DNA from: Gossypium raimondii
Taxonomy: Eukaryota > Streptophyta > Magnoliopsida > Malvales > Malvaceae
NCBI RefSeq assembly: GCF_025698545.1
Contig: NC_068577.1
Span: forward strand, 1,364,001-1,428,000
Length of the DNA stretch: 64,000 nucleotides
Reading direction: 5' to 3'
Shown: positions 11,426 through 22,117 of the stretch, piece after piece
Position numbering within the stretch: the stretch's first letter is position 1
Layout of the letters: each line of letters begins with the position of its first letter
Made by a program: the position numbers and the translations under genes
The notes under the pieces: generated by a model
What the model saw: only the letters and a program-made list of their open reading frames with translations
Databases searched by the model: none
What the model was told of the DNA's origin: nothing

Positions 11426-12199
11426 TGATGACTCGGACCCGTCGTTTGGTTAATCATAAAAAGAAAAAAGAAAAGGTTTAATTATTCTTTTAAGTATTGC
11501 ATTGATGTTGGGTCAATTACTGCTTTTATACTGTAAAATTTTTTGAACACATATTTTTGTAAAATTGGAATTATGATTTATTATAAAATTGTTACCAATT
11601 TCTTCAAAAATGTTTCTCTTTTGCGATGCATTAGCATGACATATGATTTAGTAGTCATTTGTAGGCTAATTTGTGCATATATGTCGTTTCTTAATTGGTT
11701 AAATAGGTCAATTTTTTTTCAAGATTTATGGAAATAGAACGATTTTGAAGAGAGTGTGAAATCGCGTTATTTTGGACTATCTTTTGCTGATATGTCAAGA
11801 AAGTGTGCTTAGCTAAAAATTTTTCTGAAAATTCTAAAGCAAAAAACGCTTTTAGTTGGACGAGGGTTTTTTGTTAATTGTACAATAAACGCGTCCAGTT
11901 GAACGTGCTTTTTATATTCCGCCTCCAAAATTGACTTAATTTTTTAGATCTTAAAAAAACCGACTATTTGACCTGCAATTTATTCGACCGGGCGTTCCTT
12001 AGAAAAATCATCCAAGAGCTCACTTAACAAATTTGCCAATAATTGAGTCGGATGATCATAAGGATTGAGTTAGAAAAGGTGCCATTCTCTTCCTATCATC
12101 TTGGGCTTAGAACCGATCCAACAAATTAGGAGGAGGTAGCAAACAAGATCTCTACTTAAAAGGCAATGAAAAACGCAAGTGGCAACTTAATAATTATGA
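11426..12199. other. 3' flank of the HSPRO-like gene and intergenic DNA
   Basis: The HSPRO 3' UTR probably covers the first few hundred bases. No further gene is recognised. Confidence 0.35.
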
Positions 12200-12770
12200 T
12201 GACAGAAGGTTGAATCTAAACACTTTGCACATACCCAAAGACGTTTAGAAGATGCTATGGTTGGTCAAAATGCCTTTTAAGGCTGTCATCTTCGTGTGGT
12301 AGATTCTTAACAATGCGTTGCCTTGCAAAACTGAAATTCAGAAAAGAAATGGATTTGTAGGGAACAGACTGCACTCTCCGCCAAGTTGAAACAAAGACCA
12401 TGGATCATCTCTTCTGTAAATGCAACTTTATGGAGGCAGTTTGGTTTGGATCACCCCTTGGAGTTCGAAAATACAACCTTGATGTATTTGGATTACGAAA
12501 GTCATGGAACATGTCAAGACTAAAACGGAAATCATGGCAAAAGACTTGATGTAACTTTCGCTGTCACCTTGCGAAGCATTTGGATCCATAGGAACAAAGT
12601 ATGTTTCGAAGGTGCAACTGCAAATCCTATTGTTGTTATTAGAGTAGCTTCTGAGATGATAAACAACACTAGGATGGCATAGTCAATTTGGAAACTATCT
12701 ATGTCACGAGAATATAGTGAAGTACGAGACCCACCAAGATGTATGCCTGCCAACTCCTATAATATTTAAT
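12200..12770 (+). pseudogene. LINE ORF2 relic (RT zinc-binding and RNase H-like tail)
   Basis: Across different frames on the plus strand, fragments resemble the C-terminal part of plant non-LTR retrotransposon ORF2. Near 12260-12340 there is MPFKAVIFVW followed after a stop by ILNNALPCKTEIQKR. Near 12365-12450 there is a Cys/His pattern with ETKDHLFC, and near 12580-12680 WIHRNKVCF-like wording. Stops and frame changes interrupt it throughout, so it is a dead, 5'-truncated relic. A plant reverse-transcriptase zinc-binding (zf-RVT) domain is the best match by eye. Confidence 0.55.
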
Positions 12771-12889
12771 TAGTCTGGTTCTCCTGATCAGAACGCCGGA
12801 GTACAAAACATGTCGAATCATACACAGAAATTTCAACTTCAGACAATGGAGTTGCTTGCAAGGTTTTGATAATCTGCTTCATTCTAGTG

Positions 12890-13700
12890 ATGGTTATTCA
12901 ACTTGAAGGTAGATTTACAGGAAGACTCGTTGAAGGTAAAAGGAGATGAAGAATAACATGATAAGATAAAATACCTGAACTTATACCTAATTTAGAGAGC
13001 TTGGCTTGTATTCCAATATCATATGAAGATTGGCTCATTTTCATTGCTCTAAGTTGACAACCTTGGCAAGGGCTAAAACATATTATGTAAACTAGGAAAT
13101 AACACAAAGAAAATTTGATATAATCAAAGAATAAATGAAAATGAATATCATATTTGATTTCAGTCTCCTTATTGAGTACGTCGACCATTTGATTATAAGT
13201 CACACGAAGTTTATTTACGGCGATCTTGGAACACATAAAATGTCAATCCACTTCAGTGTGTTTTATTCATTGAATCAAACACAGGATTTGCACACATGCG
13301 TGGCACTAAGATTGTTATGACATAGGGTACAGTCTCAGAAGAAAAGGAAGCAACAAAACAAGACCACTATGAAGAAGATGGTCTTTCATTTCCGAATGGT
13401 GGTGGGTTTTGTGGGTTATAGGTTGGGAACATACTCCTCAAGTTGATAGCCGAGTATGAGTTCCCATTGATATGCCAAGAGAGTTAGTTTAAGAGGGGAT
13501 AACGTTGTTGCATTAAAGATAGTAACATTACTGAACTCAAGAGGATTGAACAACGACTTTGGACTTGGTTTTGAGATTGGGGTTTGTGTTAATGGTGTCT
13601 TGGAATATGAGAAATTGATATGAAAAGAATAAGCTTTTAAATCGAGTAATTTAACAACTGAGTTGAGAACCAATTGAGTGTCACACCAACTCAATTAAAA
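12890..13700 (-). mobile_element. Ty1/copia-like fossil fragment
   Basis: Minus-strand wording near 13160-13260 resembles the end of copia RNase H, where the protein family reads like HFxRxKVxxxxLxVxYV...D. A separate open stretch at 13416-13694 may belong to the same or another retroelement. The fragment is broken in several places and has no recognisable pair of LTRs. It is an old fossil; assignment to copia is tentative. Confidence 0.35.
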
Positions 13701-13734
13701 TTTTAAATAATAATATATATAAATATTCTTTATT

Positions 13735-14130
13735 TAATTTTTGATACATTTTTTAAGATGTACATGTTAAAATTAATGTCGATAATGATAATATAGAACA
13801 ATCTCAAAATAATAAGAAAAAAAAACACAGATTTTACGTGGAAATCCTTTCGGGAAAAAAATCACGGGTGGAGGAGAAGAAAATTCACTAGTGTCGAAAA
13901 TCGAATGATATAAGACAAGTTGCGACTATATCTATTTAAAGGTTGAAAAACTTTATTCTAATTAAAGTTAAATAGAGGAAGCGTAGTTCTATACGGATTC
14001 TACTATTGCCTTCGGCCTTAAGCCCGCCACAGATTCCCCTAGTTTTACCACTGTATTATTTCTTTAACAAGAATTCGGGTTATACAACCCTAACAATACA
14101 TAAGAATGTTTTCTAGTTTCTATTAATTAT
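13735..14130. repeat. Possible LTR relic
   Basis: A segment containing TTTTACGTGGAAATCC, then a long moderately GC-rich block to about 14045. The ACGTGGAAATCC wording is one I associate with copia-type LTRs of dicots, and it lies next to a copia-like fragment. No partner LTR is found, so this stays tentative. Confidence 0.25.
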
Positions 14131-14672
14131 ACTAGAATGTATATTCTATTTCGGGAAAATAAATTAAAACATTCATGCTCTCTCTCTCAATTCATCACTT
14201 TTGTTGCTATTGCTTTCAGCCACTTACGTCAATTAACCACTGTCAGCCACCAACATAGAATTTGCCAAAATTTACCGAGAGCTTGTCTTGATTTCCTCTT
14301 TTATATTTTTCATTTTTTTTCTTAAAAACCTTCCAAAAGCTTTATCTTAATTATGAGAAACATTAGATGAGGTTGAAATCCATTGAAAATGTGAAAAACT
14401 CAACTATCTTCTCTCTTATGTTGAAATCAAACCTGTTCATGGGTTAGATTATTCGTCCAAGTTTAAGTTTAAAAAATTGATCTAAATACTTTACATATAT
14501 TCGACCTGATCTATCCATGAGCGCCTCCAGATAAAACTCTCGTTTTCATAACTGTCATTCTCTTGTTATTTACTTTTAAATTTTTGTCTTCTAAATTGAG
14601 TAGAAAAGAGAGAAAAATATTTCATTGTATTCCTAAAATCATTGAATAGCCGTTCATTAACTATAATACTTA

Positions 14673-14817
14673 GGATGAGTTTGGAAGGGCAGTGCGGTGC
14701 GGTGCGTTTAGCTTACTTTTTGTCTCACGCTACAGTGTCGTTACAGTATCTAATCTCACCGCCACCGCTATTTTTACACTAACCGCAGGTAAACGCACCG
14801 CCCATCCAAACCCACCC
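14673..14817. mobile_element. Tourist-like MITE, copy 3, TTA target duplication
   Basis: A 145-bp element from GGATGAGTTTGGAAGGGC to CCCATCCAAACCCACCC, flanked by TTA at 14670-14672 and 14818-14820. It is the best preserved copy of the family also seen at 2937, 4756 and 46800. The TTA duplication and GGGTTTGG-type ends support PIF/Harbinger (Tourist). Confidence 0.8.
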
Positions 14818-14820
14818 TTA

Positions 14821-15354
14821 AACAACGAAACAGGCTTTAGAATCAACCAAACTAGTGAATGGCCTTAATGCCTACATAACGTTGGTCATTGGGAAAGATA
14901 TTGAATGAAGTCCTAGTTGTGGTGGGCGAACACATATGTAGCTAAAAGGTGGGTCCAATTTGCATTTTCATTTTTCAAAATTAATTATTTTCCTAATTAA
15001 TTATAAATAGCTCAATGATTCTCTGGAACTTCATATAATCAAATTCCATGATTTTATCATTATTCTTCCAAAATAAACGAGTAAAGATGGTATAAAATTG
15101 GGATGTCACGTCATCTGTATCCATTTCCAATAATTTAAGATTACATCAGTTTTCTTTTCTCCTGAATTTTAGTATTTTCAGTTGAATTTAATTTTTTCAG
15201 GAAGAAAATGCTGAAATTCAAGAGAAAAAAAAGTTGATGTAGCATTAAACTATTAGAAAGATATACAAATGGTGTGGCATCCTAATTTCATACCATCCAT
15301 TCTCAAAATGGATTGTCAGTATTTAAGTTTTTATACATTTCACAGTTGTTTTTA
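14821..15354. other. Intergenic DNA with a small inverted repeat
   Basis: Around 15088-15305, the sequence GATGGTATAAAATTGGGATG pairs with GGCATCCTAATTTCATACCATC read on the other strand. This makes a roughly 220-bp foldback, perhaps another MITE. I cannot read its target duplication. No gene seen. Confidence 0.4.
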
Positions 15355-15757
15355 GGTATAATGGTTTATTTGGCTTTTAATTCTACAAAAAAATCATTTT
15401 AGTCCTTCATTTAAATTACTCTAAAATACATGGAAAAGCTAACATATGTTAACTTTGCTTGACATGATATACACATGGCAATCTACATATATGACACATC
15501 GACAATTAACTCTCTTTTTTAGAATTACAATATTAAAAATGTTTTTTAATAAATTTTAAATTTAAAAATTAATTAATTACTTATATGTCAATCCACGTGT
15601 ATGTCATGTCAACAAAGTTAACAAATCTTAACTTTTCCATCTATGTTAGGTAATTTGACAAACAAAGCAAGTTTAAGAGCTAAAAGAGACGAAAATTTAA
15701 ATAGAGGACTAAAATGACTTTTTTATAAAGTTGGAGAACCAAATAAGTCTTTATACC
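15355..15757. mobile_element. MULE-like inverted-repeat element
   Basis: The left end GGTATAATGGTTTATTTGGC pairs with the right end CCAAATAAGTCTTTATACC. It shares internal words with the element at 9183-9616, including CACGTGTAT-type and ATGTTAACTTT-type segments. No convincing 9-bp duplication could be read (five of nine positions agree). No coding capacity. Confidence 0.6.
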
Positions 15758-15918
15758 TAATTTTACACGAGTTAAATTTACTTAATTTAACATTGATTTT
15801 GAATAATTTAAAATATTTTCAAAAATACTGTCATTATAATTAAATTACACCATCAATTCAATTGAAAATATACAATGTTAAAGCCTATTCCAAATGTAGA
15901 AAATATACAAGGTTAAAG

Positions 15919-16484
15919 CCTACTATAAGTCCCTATACTATATCATAAAATTCATTTTAGTTCTTATACTATTAAAACAAACATTTTAGTCCCTATACAT
16001 TTAAAAAGTTAATATATTAGTCCCCACACGTTAACTTTACCGTTAATGGAACGGCATGACTTAATGGTAGTTGGCATGACATTAAAAAAATAAATCGACT
16101 TAAAAGGCTAAAAAACAGTTTTAAAGAATGAGTAAAGGTAAGAAATTGATTTTTCTTTTACCCCAAAGTGTTTTCAGTTCTATTAGTTTTCTATACATAA
16201 TTGTTATGTTTAAATTATATGTAGTTTGATCCACATTAGTCACCATTAAGCCGCATAATTCCATTTGTTTTCAAGACTAGTAAACTTTTAATTTGTTGTA
16301 ATATTTTATTTAATGCCACATCAACCACCATCAAGCAACGTCATTCCATTAACGATAAAATTAACATAAAGGGACTAAAATATCAATTTTTCAAATGTAT
16401 AGGAATTAAAATTTTCCTTTCAATGGTAGAGGAACTAAAATGGACTTCTTGACGTGGTACAGTGGTATAGAGACTTATAGTAAA
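15919..16484. mobile_element. Long inverted-repeat, non-autonomous DNA element
   Basis: The left arm CCTACTATAAGTCCCTATAC pairs with the right arm GTATAGAGACTTATAGTAAA. Inner portions also pair, including AACGGCATGAC with the region before CGTCATTCCATTAACG. About 565 bp, no coding frame. Superfamily not determined; MULE-like by structure. Confidence 0.6.
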
Positions 16485-16507
16485 CTTTAATCAATATACA
16501 AAGACTT

Positions 16508-16702
16508 TTTTATTTAAAAATCTCATTATATGTTCTAATTGTATCTGTTCTTTTTGACACAATACTAGAACTACCCATAGCCCCTTCCTAACCCATAAAT
16601 AGGAGAATAATGTGCTTCGTCGCACTCAAATTCACGTCCTCCTACATTGGCAACAATGCCAATACTAATCGAGCTAAGACTCATTCAATCGACCAATTTA
16701 CA
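16508..16702 (-). repeat. tRNA-derived SINE
   Basis: Same family as 3387-3563. On the minus strand it has TTAGCTCGATTAG, then a B-box region, then the conserved CTCCTATTTATGGGTTAGG. It lies directly beside the inverted-repeat element that ends near 16484. Confidence 0.6.
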
Positions 16703-17375
16703 AAGACTTAAAAGAAGCATATCTTTTAACTTTGAATTTTGGTGATTCTATATGTAGACTCTTTTGAGTAATAATAATCACTTGAAACTCTTTTGAGTAA
16801 ACGTAACGCTTCCTCCAAGGCAATTCATTTTAGGTTAATATTTTTTTTCATAAATCCCTTTGTAAATTTAAAGTGTAGCCTTAATATTTTTATTTTTTAA
16901 AATTTAATTTCACTTTTTAAATTCAAATTTTAATTACAGTTAAAATTATTTTGTTAAATTTAGATTTATTATAACTTTATTTTCTAGGTACATGATTTTT
17001 AAGTGAATTTTTCTTTTGTATTTCAAAGTTATATTGATAAATTTAGCAAAAAATGTTATCAGTATTAATAATTGGACTTAAATTTTAGAAATTAAAAAAT
17101 AAAAGGACTGAATTTTTAAAGTTAAAGTGTAAAAATTAAATTCTAAATTTATGAAATAATATAAAATAATAGTACCATTCACTCCCTTCAAGTCTTCACT
17201 TTGACAATATTAGTGCATGGTTGGCAATGGGCGGTGGTGCTTCTATTCATCCTCAGCTTACATATTTGTGGCCAAAATTGAGCCAACAAAGGTGTCTCAG
17301 CCACCCCAAAAACATTCCAATGGGTTTTCACTTCATTTCCCATTAAATTAAATCCACAGACAAAATTGCATTAAA
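16703..17375. other. AT-rich DNA upstream of the aquaporin
   Basis: No gene recognised. A short less AT-rich patch lies at about 17205-17330. Distal promoter elements may be here but none can be assigned. Confidence 0.3.
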
Positions 17376-17618
17376 AGGGTTGAAGTTAGAAATTATTTTT
17401 AGATAATATATTTTTAATAGTTAAAATATGATTTTATCATTGTTTTAGTTTATATTTTTCATAAAATTTTAAAAATTAAATTAAAATTTTATTATGTTTA
17501 AAAGTTTAATGTGCAATTTGACCATTAACTAATTTATAATTTTATAAAATATAAAAGGCTAATGAGATAAATTTTCCATTTTAGGGCCTGGCCCTGCCAG
17601 CCCTTTGCTGCCGCCCTG
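17376..17618 (+). repeat. Dispersed GGGCGGAGC repeat, copy 2, next to the PIP1 promoter
   Basis: Colinear with 34178-34432 and, inverted, with 6003-6190. It ends with GGGCCTGGCCCTGCCAGCCC and a GCCGCCCT stretch. The repeat finishes about 70 bases upstream of the aquaporin TATA box, so any proximal promoter elements overlap or abut it. Confidence 0.45.
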
Positions 17619-17686
17619 ATTGGTCGGTCATAATTCATAAACAACTAAAAAGTTGAAATAATTATACTTAGATTAAACCCCTGGCC

Positions 17687-17693
17687 TATAAAA
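17687..17693 (+). promoter_or_regulatory. TATA box of the PIP1 gene
   Basis: TATAAAA, 98 bases before the start codon, followed by a short A/C-rich leader. Position and wording fit a plant core promoter. Confidence 0.65.
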
Positions 17694-17784
17694 AACACAC
17701 CACACCAAGCTCTAACACCCCATTAACCCAAAAAAGGGAAAAAAAACACAAATCACAAGAGTTTTTTTAAAGTTTTGTTCTAAA

Positions 17785-19224
17785 ATGGAAGGCAGGGAAG
17801 AAGATGTTAGATTGGGAGCCAACAGGTTTTCAGAGAGGCAACCTATTGGAACAGCAGCTCAAAGCCAAGATGAAGGGAAGGACTATACTGAGCCACCACC
17901 GGCTCCATTTTTCGAGCTACGCGAGTTGTGCTCTTGGTCCTTTTATAGAGCTGGGATTGCTGAGTTCATGGCCACTTTCCTTTTCTTATATATCACCATT
18001 TTGACTGTTATGGGTGTTGTCAAGGAAAACACCAAGTGCCGTACTGTTGGGATTCAAGGCATAGCTTGGGCTTTTGGTGGCATGATCTTTGCTCTTGTTT
18101 ATTGCACTGCTGGAATATCTGGTAAGTGGTATCTCTCTTGGTAAAATTACTGTGGATGATCATTTACAATGTAAACCCCACTGCATTTTACTTTCTCTAT
18201 TAAAAAAAATAATGAATTAATTTCTATACATTAATTTAAAGAGCAAAATAGTTTATTTTATGTGTATATTAAGCTGACATACATAAATTATTTATAGTAA
18301 AAATGGATAAAATTTTACAAAAAAAATCAACTTGTTTTTTAATTTAATGTAAATTTACCCCACCCTCTTTTTAAGCCAAGAATGATTTGGATGATTGATG
18401 AAATGTTGTGATATAGGTGGTCATATAAACCCGGCGGTGACATTTGGGTTGTTTTTGGCGAGGAAACTGTCGTTTGCTAGGGCGGTTTTCTACATGGCGA
18501 TGCAGTGCTTGGGAGCCATATGTGGTGCGGGTGTGGTTAAAGGGTTCATGGGGAAGACAAGGTACGGTCTTTTGGGTGGTGGAGCCAACGCTGTGAACCC
18601 TGGCTATACTAAAGGAGCTGGGCTTGGTGCTGAGATCGTTGGTACTTTCGTGCTTGTTTATACTGTCTTCTCAGCCACTGATGCCAAACGTAGTGCTCGA
18701 GACTCCCATGTCCCTGTAAGCTCCTTTTCATCAATGGCTTCCTTCTTTTAAACAATTTAAAGAAAGCTTATTGAATGGTGCTAACTTTTGAATTGTGGTG
18801 GTAGATTTTGGCACCATTACCAATAGGGTTCGCAGTGTTCTTGGTGCACTTAGCCACTATCCCAGTCACTGGAACCGGCATTAACCCAGCTCGTAGTCTT
18901 GCTGCAGCCATCATCTTCAACAAGGACAAGGGTTGGGATGACCACGTAAGCCTATAAAATTTTCTCACCACCATCACTCTCTAAATTATGAGCCAAAATT
19001 CAGATTGGTCCCCAATTTCAGTTTTTCAAAGTACTAATATCATTTAAGTTGTTTCGGTCAATCAAGTTATCAATTTAAGCATTAAATACTAACTCGAATC
19101 TAATGGATATTTTTTCTAATTTTGGGTGCAGTGGATATTCTGGGTGGGTCCATTCATTGGGGCACTACTGGCAGCACTTTACCACCAAGTTGTAATCAGA
19201 GCCATTCCTTTCAAATCAAAGTGA
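17785..19224 (+). CDS. PIP1: PIP1-type plasma membrane aquaporin
   Basis: Four coding exons: 17785-18121, 18417-18715, 18805-18945 and 19132-19224. All introns are GT-AG and the phases close to a 289-residue protein, the normal PIP1 length. It is a six-helix water channel of the plasma membrane; many PIP1s need a PIP2 partner to reach it. The two pore motifs are present: NPA at residues 117-119 ([11 protein letters not shown]) and at 239-241 ([10 protein letters not shown]). The ar/R filter residues His227, Thr236 and Arg242 are those of water-selective PIPs. The long N-terminus with GANRF and PIGTAAQ, and the short tail ending IPFKSK without the PIP2 phosphoserine extension, place it in PIP1. 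The three-intron layout is the usual one for PIP genes. No damage is seen. Confidence 0.96.
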
Positions 19225-19944
19225 GGAGATCAAAGTGATGATTGTGATCTTAAAAGATAAACTCAAAAGTGTAATATGCTTCAATTTCAATGGAAGCCTT
19301 GTTTGCTTGTTTGCAAAGTGGGCATTTATATCAATGTCTAAATTATGATATTGTCTTTGACCTCATTCGTTTTCTCCTTCCACGCCATATAAGCAATCAT
19401 TAGCTACTCAACTTGAAAATATAACAATTTTATATAAATTTATTGGCGATGTGGTATAATCTTAAAGTATTATATTCGGTGTTTTTAATAAATAGATTAA
19501 TGGTTAAACAAGTCAGACTATCAGTTCTTGATCTAACCAGTTCAATCGATTCGACTGTCAGACCAACAAAAATTAATTAATTAAATTTCATAAAAATCTA
19601 AAACAATTAAAATGTAAAAAAAATTATTAAACTAATTCAACCCATTCAAATACCAATTTTTACCTCAACTTTCGGTTTTTACCAAATTCAAGTTGTTTTC
19701 AAGTCAATCAGTTCAACCATTTTGTTCAAAATATTATATCGACCTGTTCTTAGTTTATCCAATTCGGTCATGTTCTAGTAACTAGTAACACTGGTCAAAT
19801 CATCAAATCTTGACAAAATCCAAGTTTAGATACCAAAATAGATCTGATAACCAAATTCAAGAATCAAATTGGACCAAAAAAATACAAATGCCAAAGTGGA
19901 CCTACTAATCAAGTTTAAAGCCGAAAAATCATATATATAATAGT
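19225..19944. other. 3' flank of PIP1 and intergenic DNA
   Basis: The aquaporin 3' UTR lies at the start. From about 19490 to 19790 the sequence is rich in CAATCGATTCGA/AACCGGTT-like words shared loosely with other gaps in this window. No gene seen. Confidence 0.35.
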
Positions 19945-20312
19945 CACTTCCTTTAAAAAATTATTTTATGGACTTTTCTCATCACATCATACATGGTCAC
20001 TGTCTAATTATTTAATGATATTTCAGTAATTTTTTTCATGTAATTGACATATAATTTTGGTAATTTTTTACTCGGAATCCTAAACCTCGAATTCTGAATC
20101 TTAAACCCCAAACTCTAAATCTGAACCAAACCCCAACCCCATACTCTAAACTATCTTAGTTTAGAGTTTGAGGTTCAAGGTTTCGAGTTTGGGGTAAATT
20201 TTTTTATCAAAGATTATGCATCAATGACTTGAAAAATTGATAAAATATTATTAAATAATTTGAAAGAGACCATGTATAATGTGATGAGAAAAATTCATAA
20301 AATAATTCCTCC
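19945..20312. mobile_element. Foldback element with AAACCCCAAACTC-rich centre
   Basis: The arm AAATTATTTTATGGACTTTT and the following CTCATCACATCATACATGG pair with CATGTATAATGTGATGAG and AATTCATAAAATAATT near 20265-20308. The centre is a palindromic block of telomere-like words (CCTAAACCTCGAATTC, then TTAGAGTTTGAGGTTC). No coding frame. Superfamily unknown. Confidence 0.55.
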
Positions 20313-22112
20313 CCATAATACATTTATTTAATATAAATACAATTAAAAACATGTACCAAAATTTTAATCCCTATACCAAAGTTTGGTTTTATATGGTAGG
20401 TGCTACCTAACCAAACCATGGTTTGTCCCAAGTCTCAACATCTCCACTTGGCTTTTGGATCAACTGTCTTTTTATTTTTCTAAATCATGTTAATTTAAGT
20501 TAAACTTTTTTTAATCGAATAGAATAAGATTTAAGAGTTGGGTTTAAGGTTTTACAGTTTAAAATTTAAGATTTCGAAATTTTACATAAAAAATAGATTA
20601 AGTTTAGATTTAATAATAATAATAATAGTTAATTGGATAATTCTTGATGTATTAAATTATTCATAATAAGAATACTTTTTTACGGAAATATTTTCAACAC
20701 TTATGGATGTCGAGTTTAATATAAGTTTTAATTACTGATTTTCTTCATGATAAGAGAAAAGATAAGGAAAGAGAATGTCAATGATAAAGTTGATTTAGAA
20801 TTTTGACACGATGAGTGTCGAGTTCTATTTTATTTATTTAAATTCGAATTTAGATTCCAACTCCAATTAATATCGAGTTCAATTTAATAATTTTATTATA
20901 TATAACATAAAACTTTTATTATAAGATCTATTTTTTCAATGAAAAAACTAACAATCTAAAAGAAAAAGTTGGGTTATAGATAGTAGGTGCTACCTGACCA
21001 AACCAGTTTGTCCATAGTCTCAACACTTTCCACTTGCTTGAGACTAGATTGCATTTTCCTTGCAAAGTCTTAAAAGTTATTTTCAACGATGATGAGGATG
21101 ATTATGGTATCCTTTCAAAACATCATTGTTTTCGGAATAGTTTAGATCGAAAAACAATTGAAGTATCGGTTTAGAATAAAGAATTGGGTCAGTTGATTTG
21201 TAAATCAATTGAACCACCAATTGAATCGTTTTCTCTATTTTTTAATATTTATAATTTTTTAAATTATTTAATTAATTAGACCAAATAAGCTAATCAGATT
21301 GAGAATCAATAATTGACCGATTCAACTACTGGTCTAATTTTAAAAATTCTCTAAATAAACATAACTTGAGAGAAAGATACCAATGTCGTAACTCTGGCGA
21401 AACAAGAAGATGTAGACAAGCTTAGGTCGCATTTATTATAAGGCTAACAGGTCTTTAAAGTACTTAGATTTTTCCAAAAAAATCAATTAAGTCCTTATAC
21501 TCTTTTTACACTCAATTAACCCTTGAATGTTAAATTTCAATCAATTAAATCATTTGACCCTTAAAGTTTACAATCAATCGTTAAAAGGTAACAATAGTCG
21601 TTTTGGGGGTTGTTTTCACCATGTGGCACATCAAGATTGTGTCATGTGGCAAAATCTGGTATATTATATTTAAAATCATAAAATATACAAATTATAAAAA
21701 TTATTAAAAACTGCAAAAATTATTAAAATAACAAATATATAAATTAAAAAATTGTAAAAATTATGAAAATTATTTAAAATATCATAAAAATATAGAAAAG
21801 TGCAAAAATTAAAACAAATTAAAGAATTATATAAATCATAAAAAATTATATGAATTATGAAAGAAATAAAATTTAAAAATTATGAAAAACTATAGGTATT
21901 CATTTATATTTTTAAACTTCATATAATTTTGATATATATTTTTTTCACTTTTCTATTTTATAATATTTCAAATAAGTTGTTGTGTTTTAAAATCATATTT
22001 TAATAATTCTTTTACATTTTTTTATTTTTTTTGTAATTTACATATTTTTAAAAAATGTTTTTGTTATCTTAATATTTTTTGAAATTTTATATATATTTTA
22101 AAATTTTGTACA
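20313..22112. other. AT-rich intergenic DNA, insertion target of the gypsy element
   Basis: Largely AT-rich. A segment at 20976-21045 partly repeats 20395-20455 (TGCTACCTGACCAAACC, CTCAACA..CCACTTG). From about 21430 to 22100 there is what looks like one arm and the A/T-rich core of an inverted-repeat element. The LTR retrotransposon is inserted at its end. No gene seen. Confidence 0.35.
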
Positions 22113-22117
22113 TCTAT

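Noticed and set aside
12532-12753. Minus-strand 73-codon frame
   Set aside because: Antisense of the LINE relic on the plus strand; no independent similarity.
20080-20200. AAACCCTAA-like words as an interstitial telomere
   Set aside because: The words are irregular and form the palindromic centre of a foldback element; there is no true (TTTAGGG)n array.
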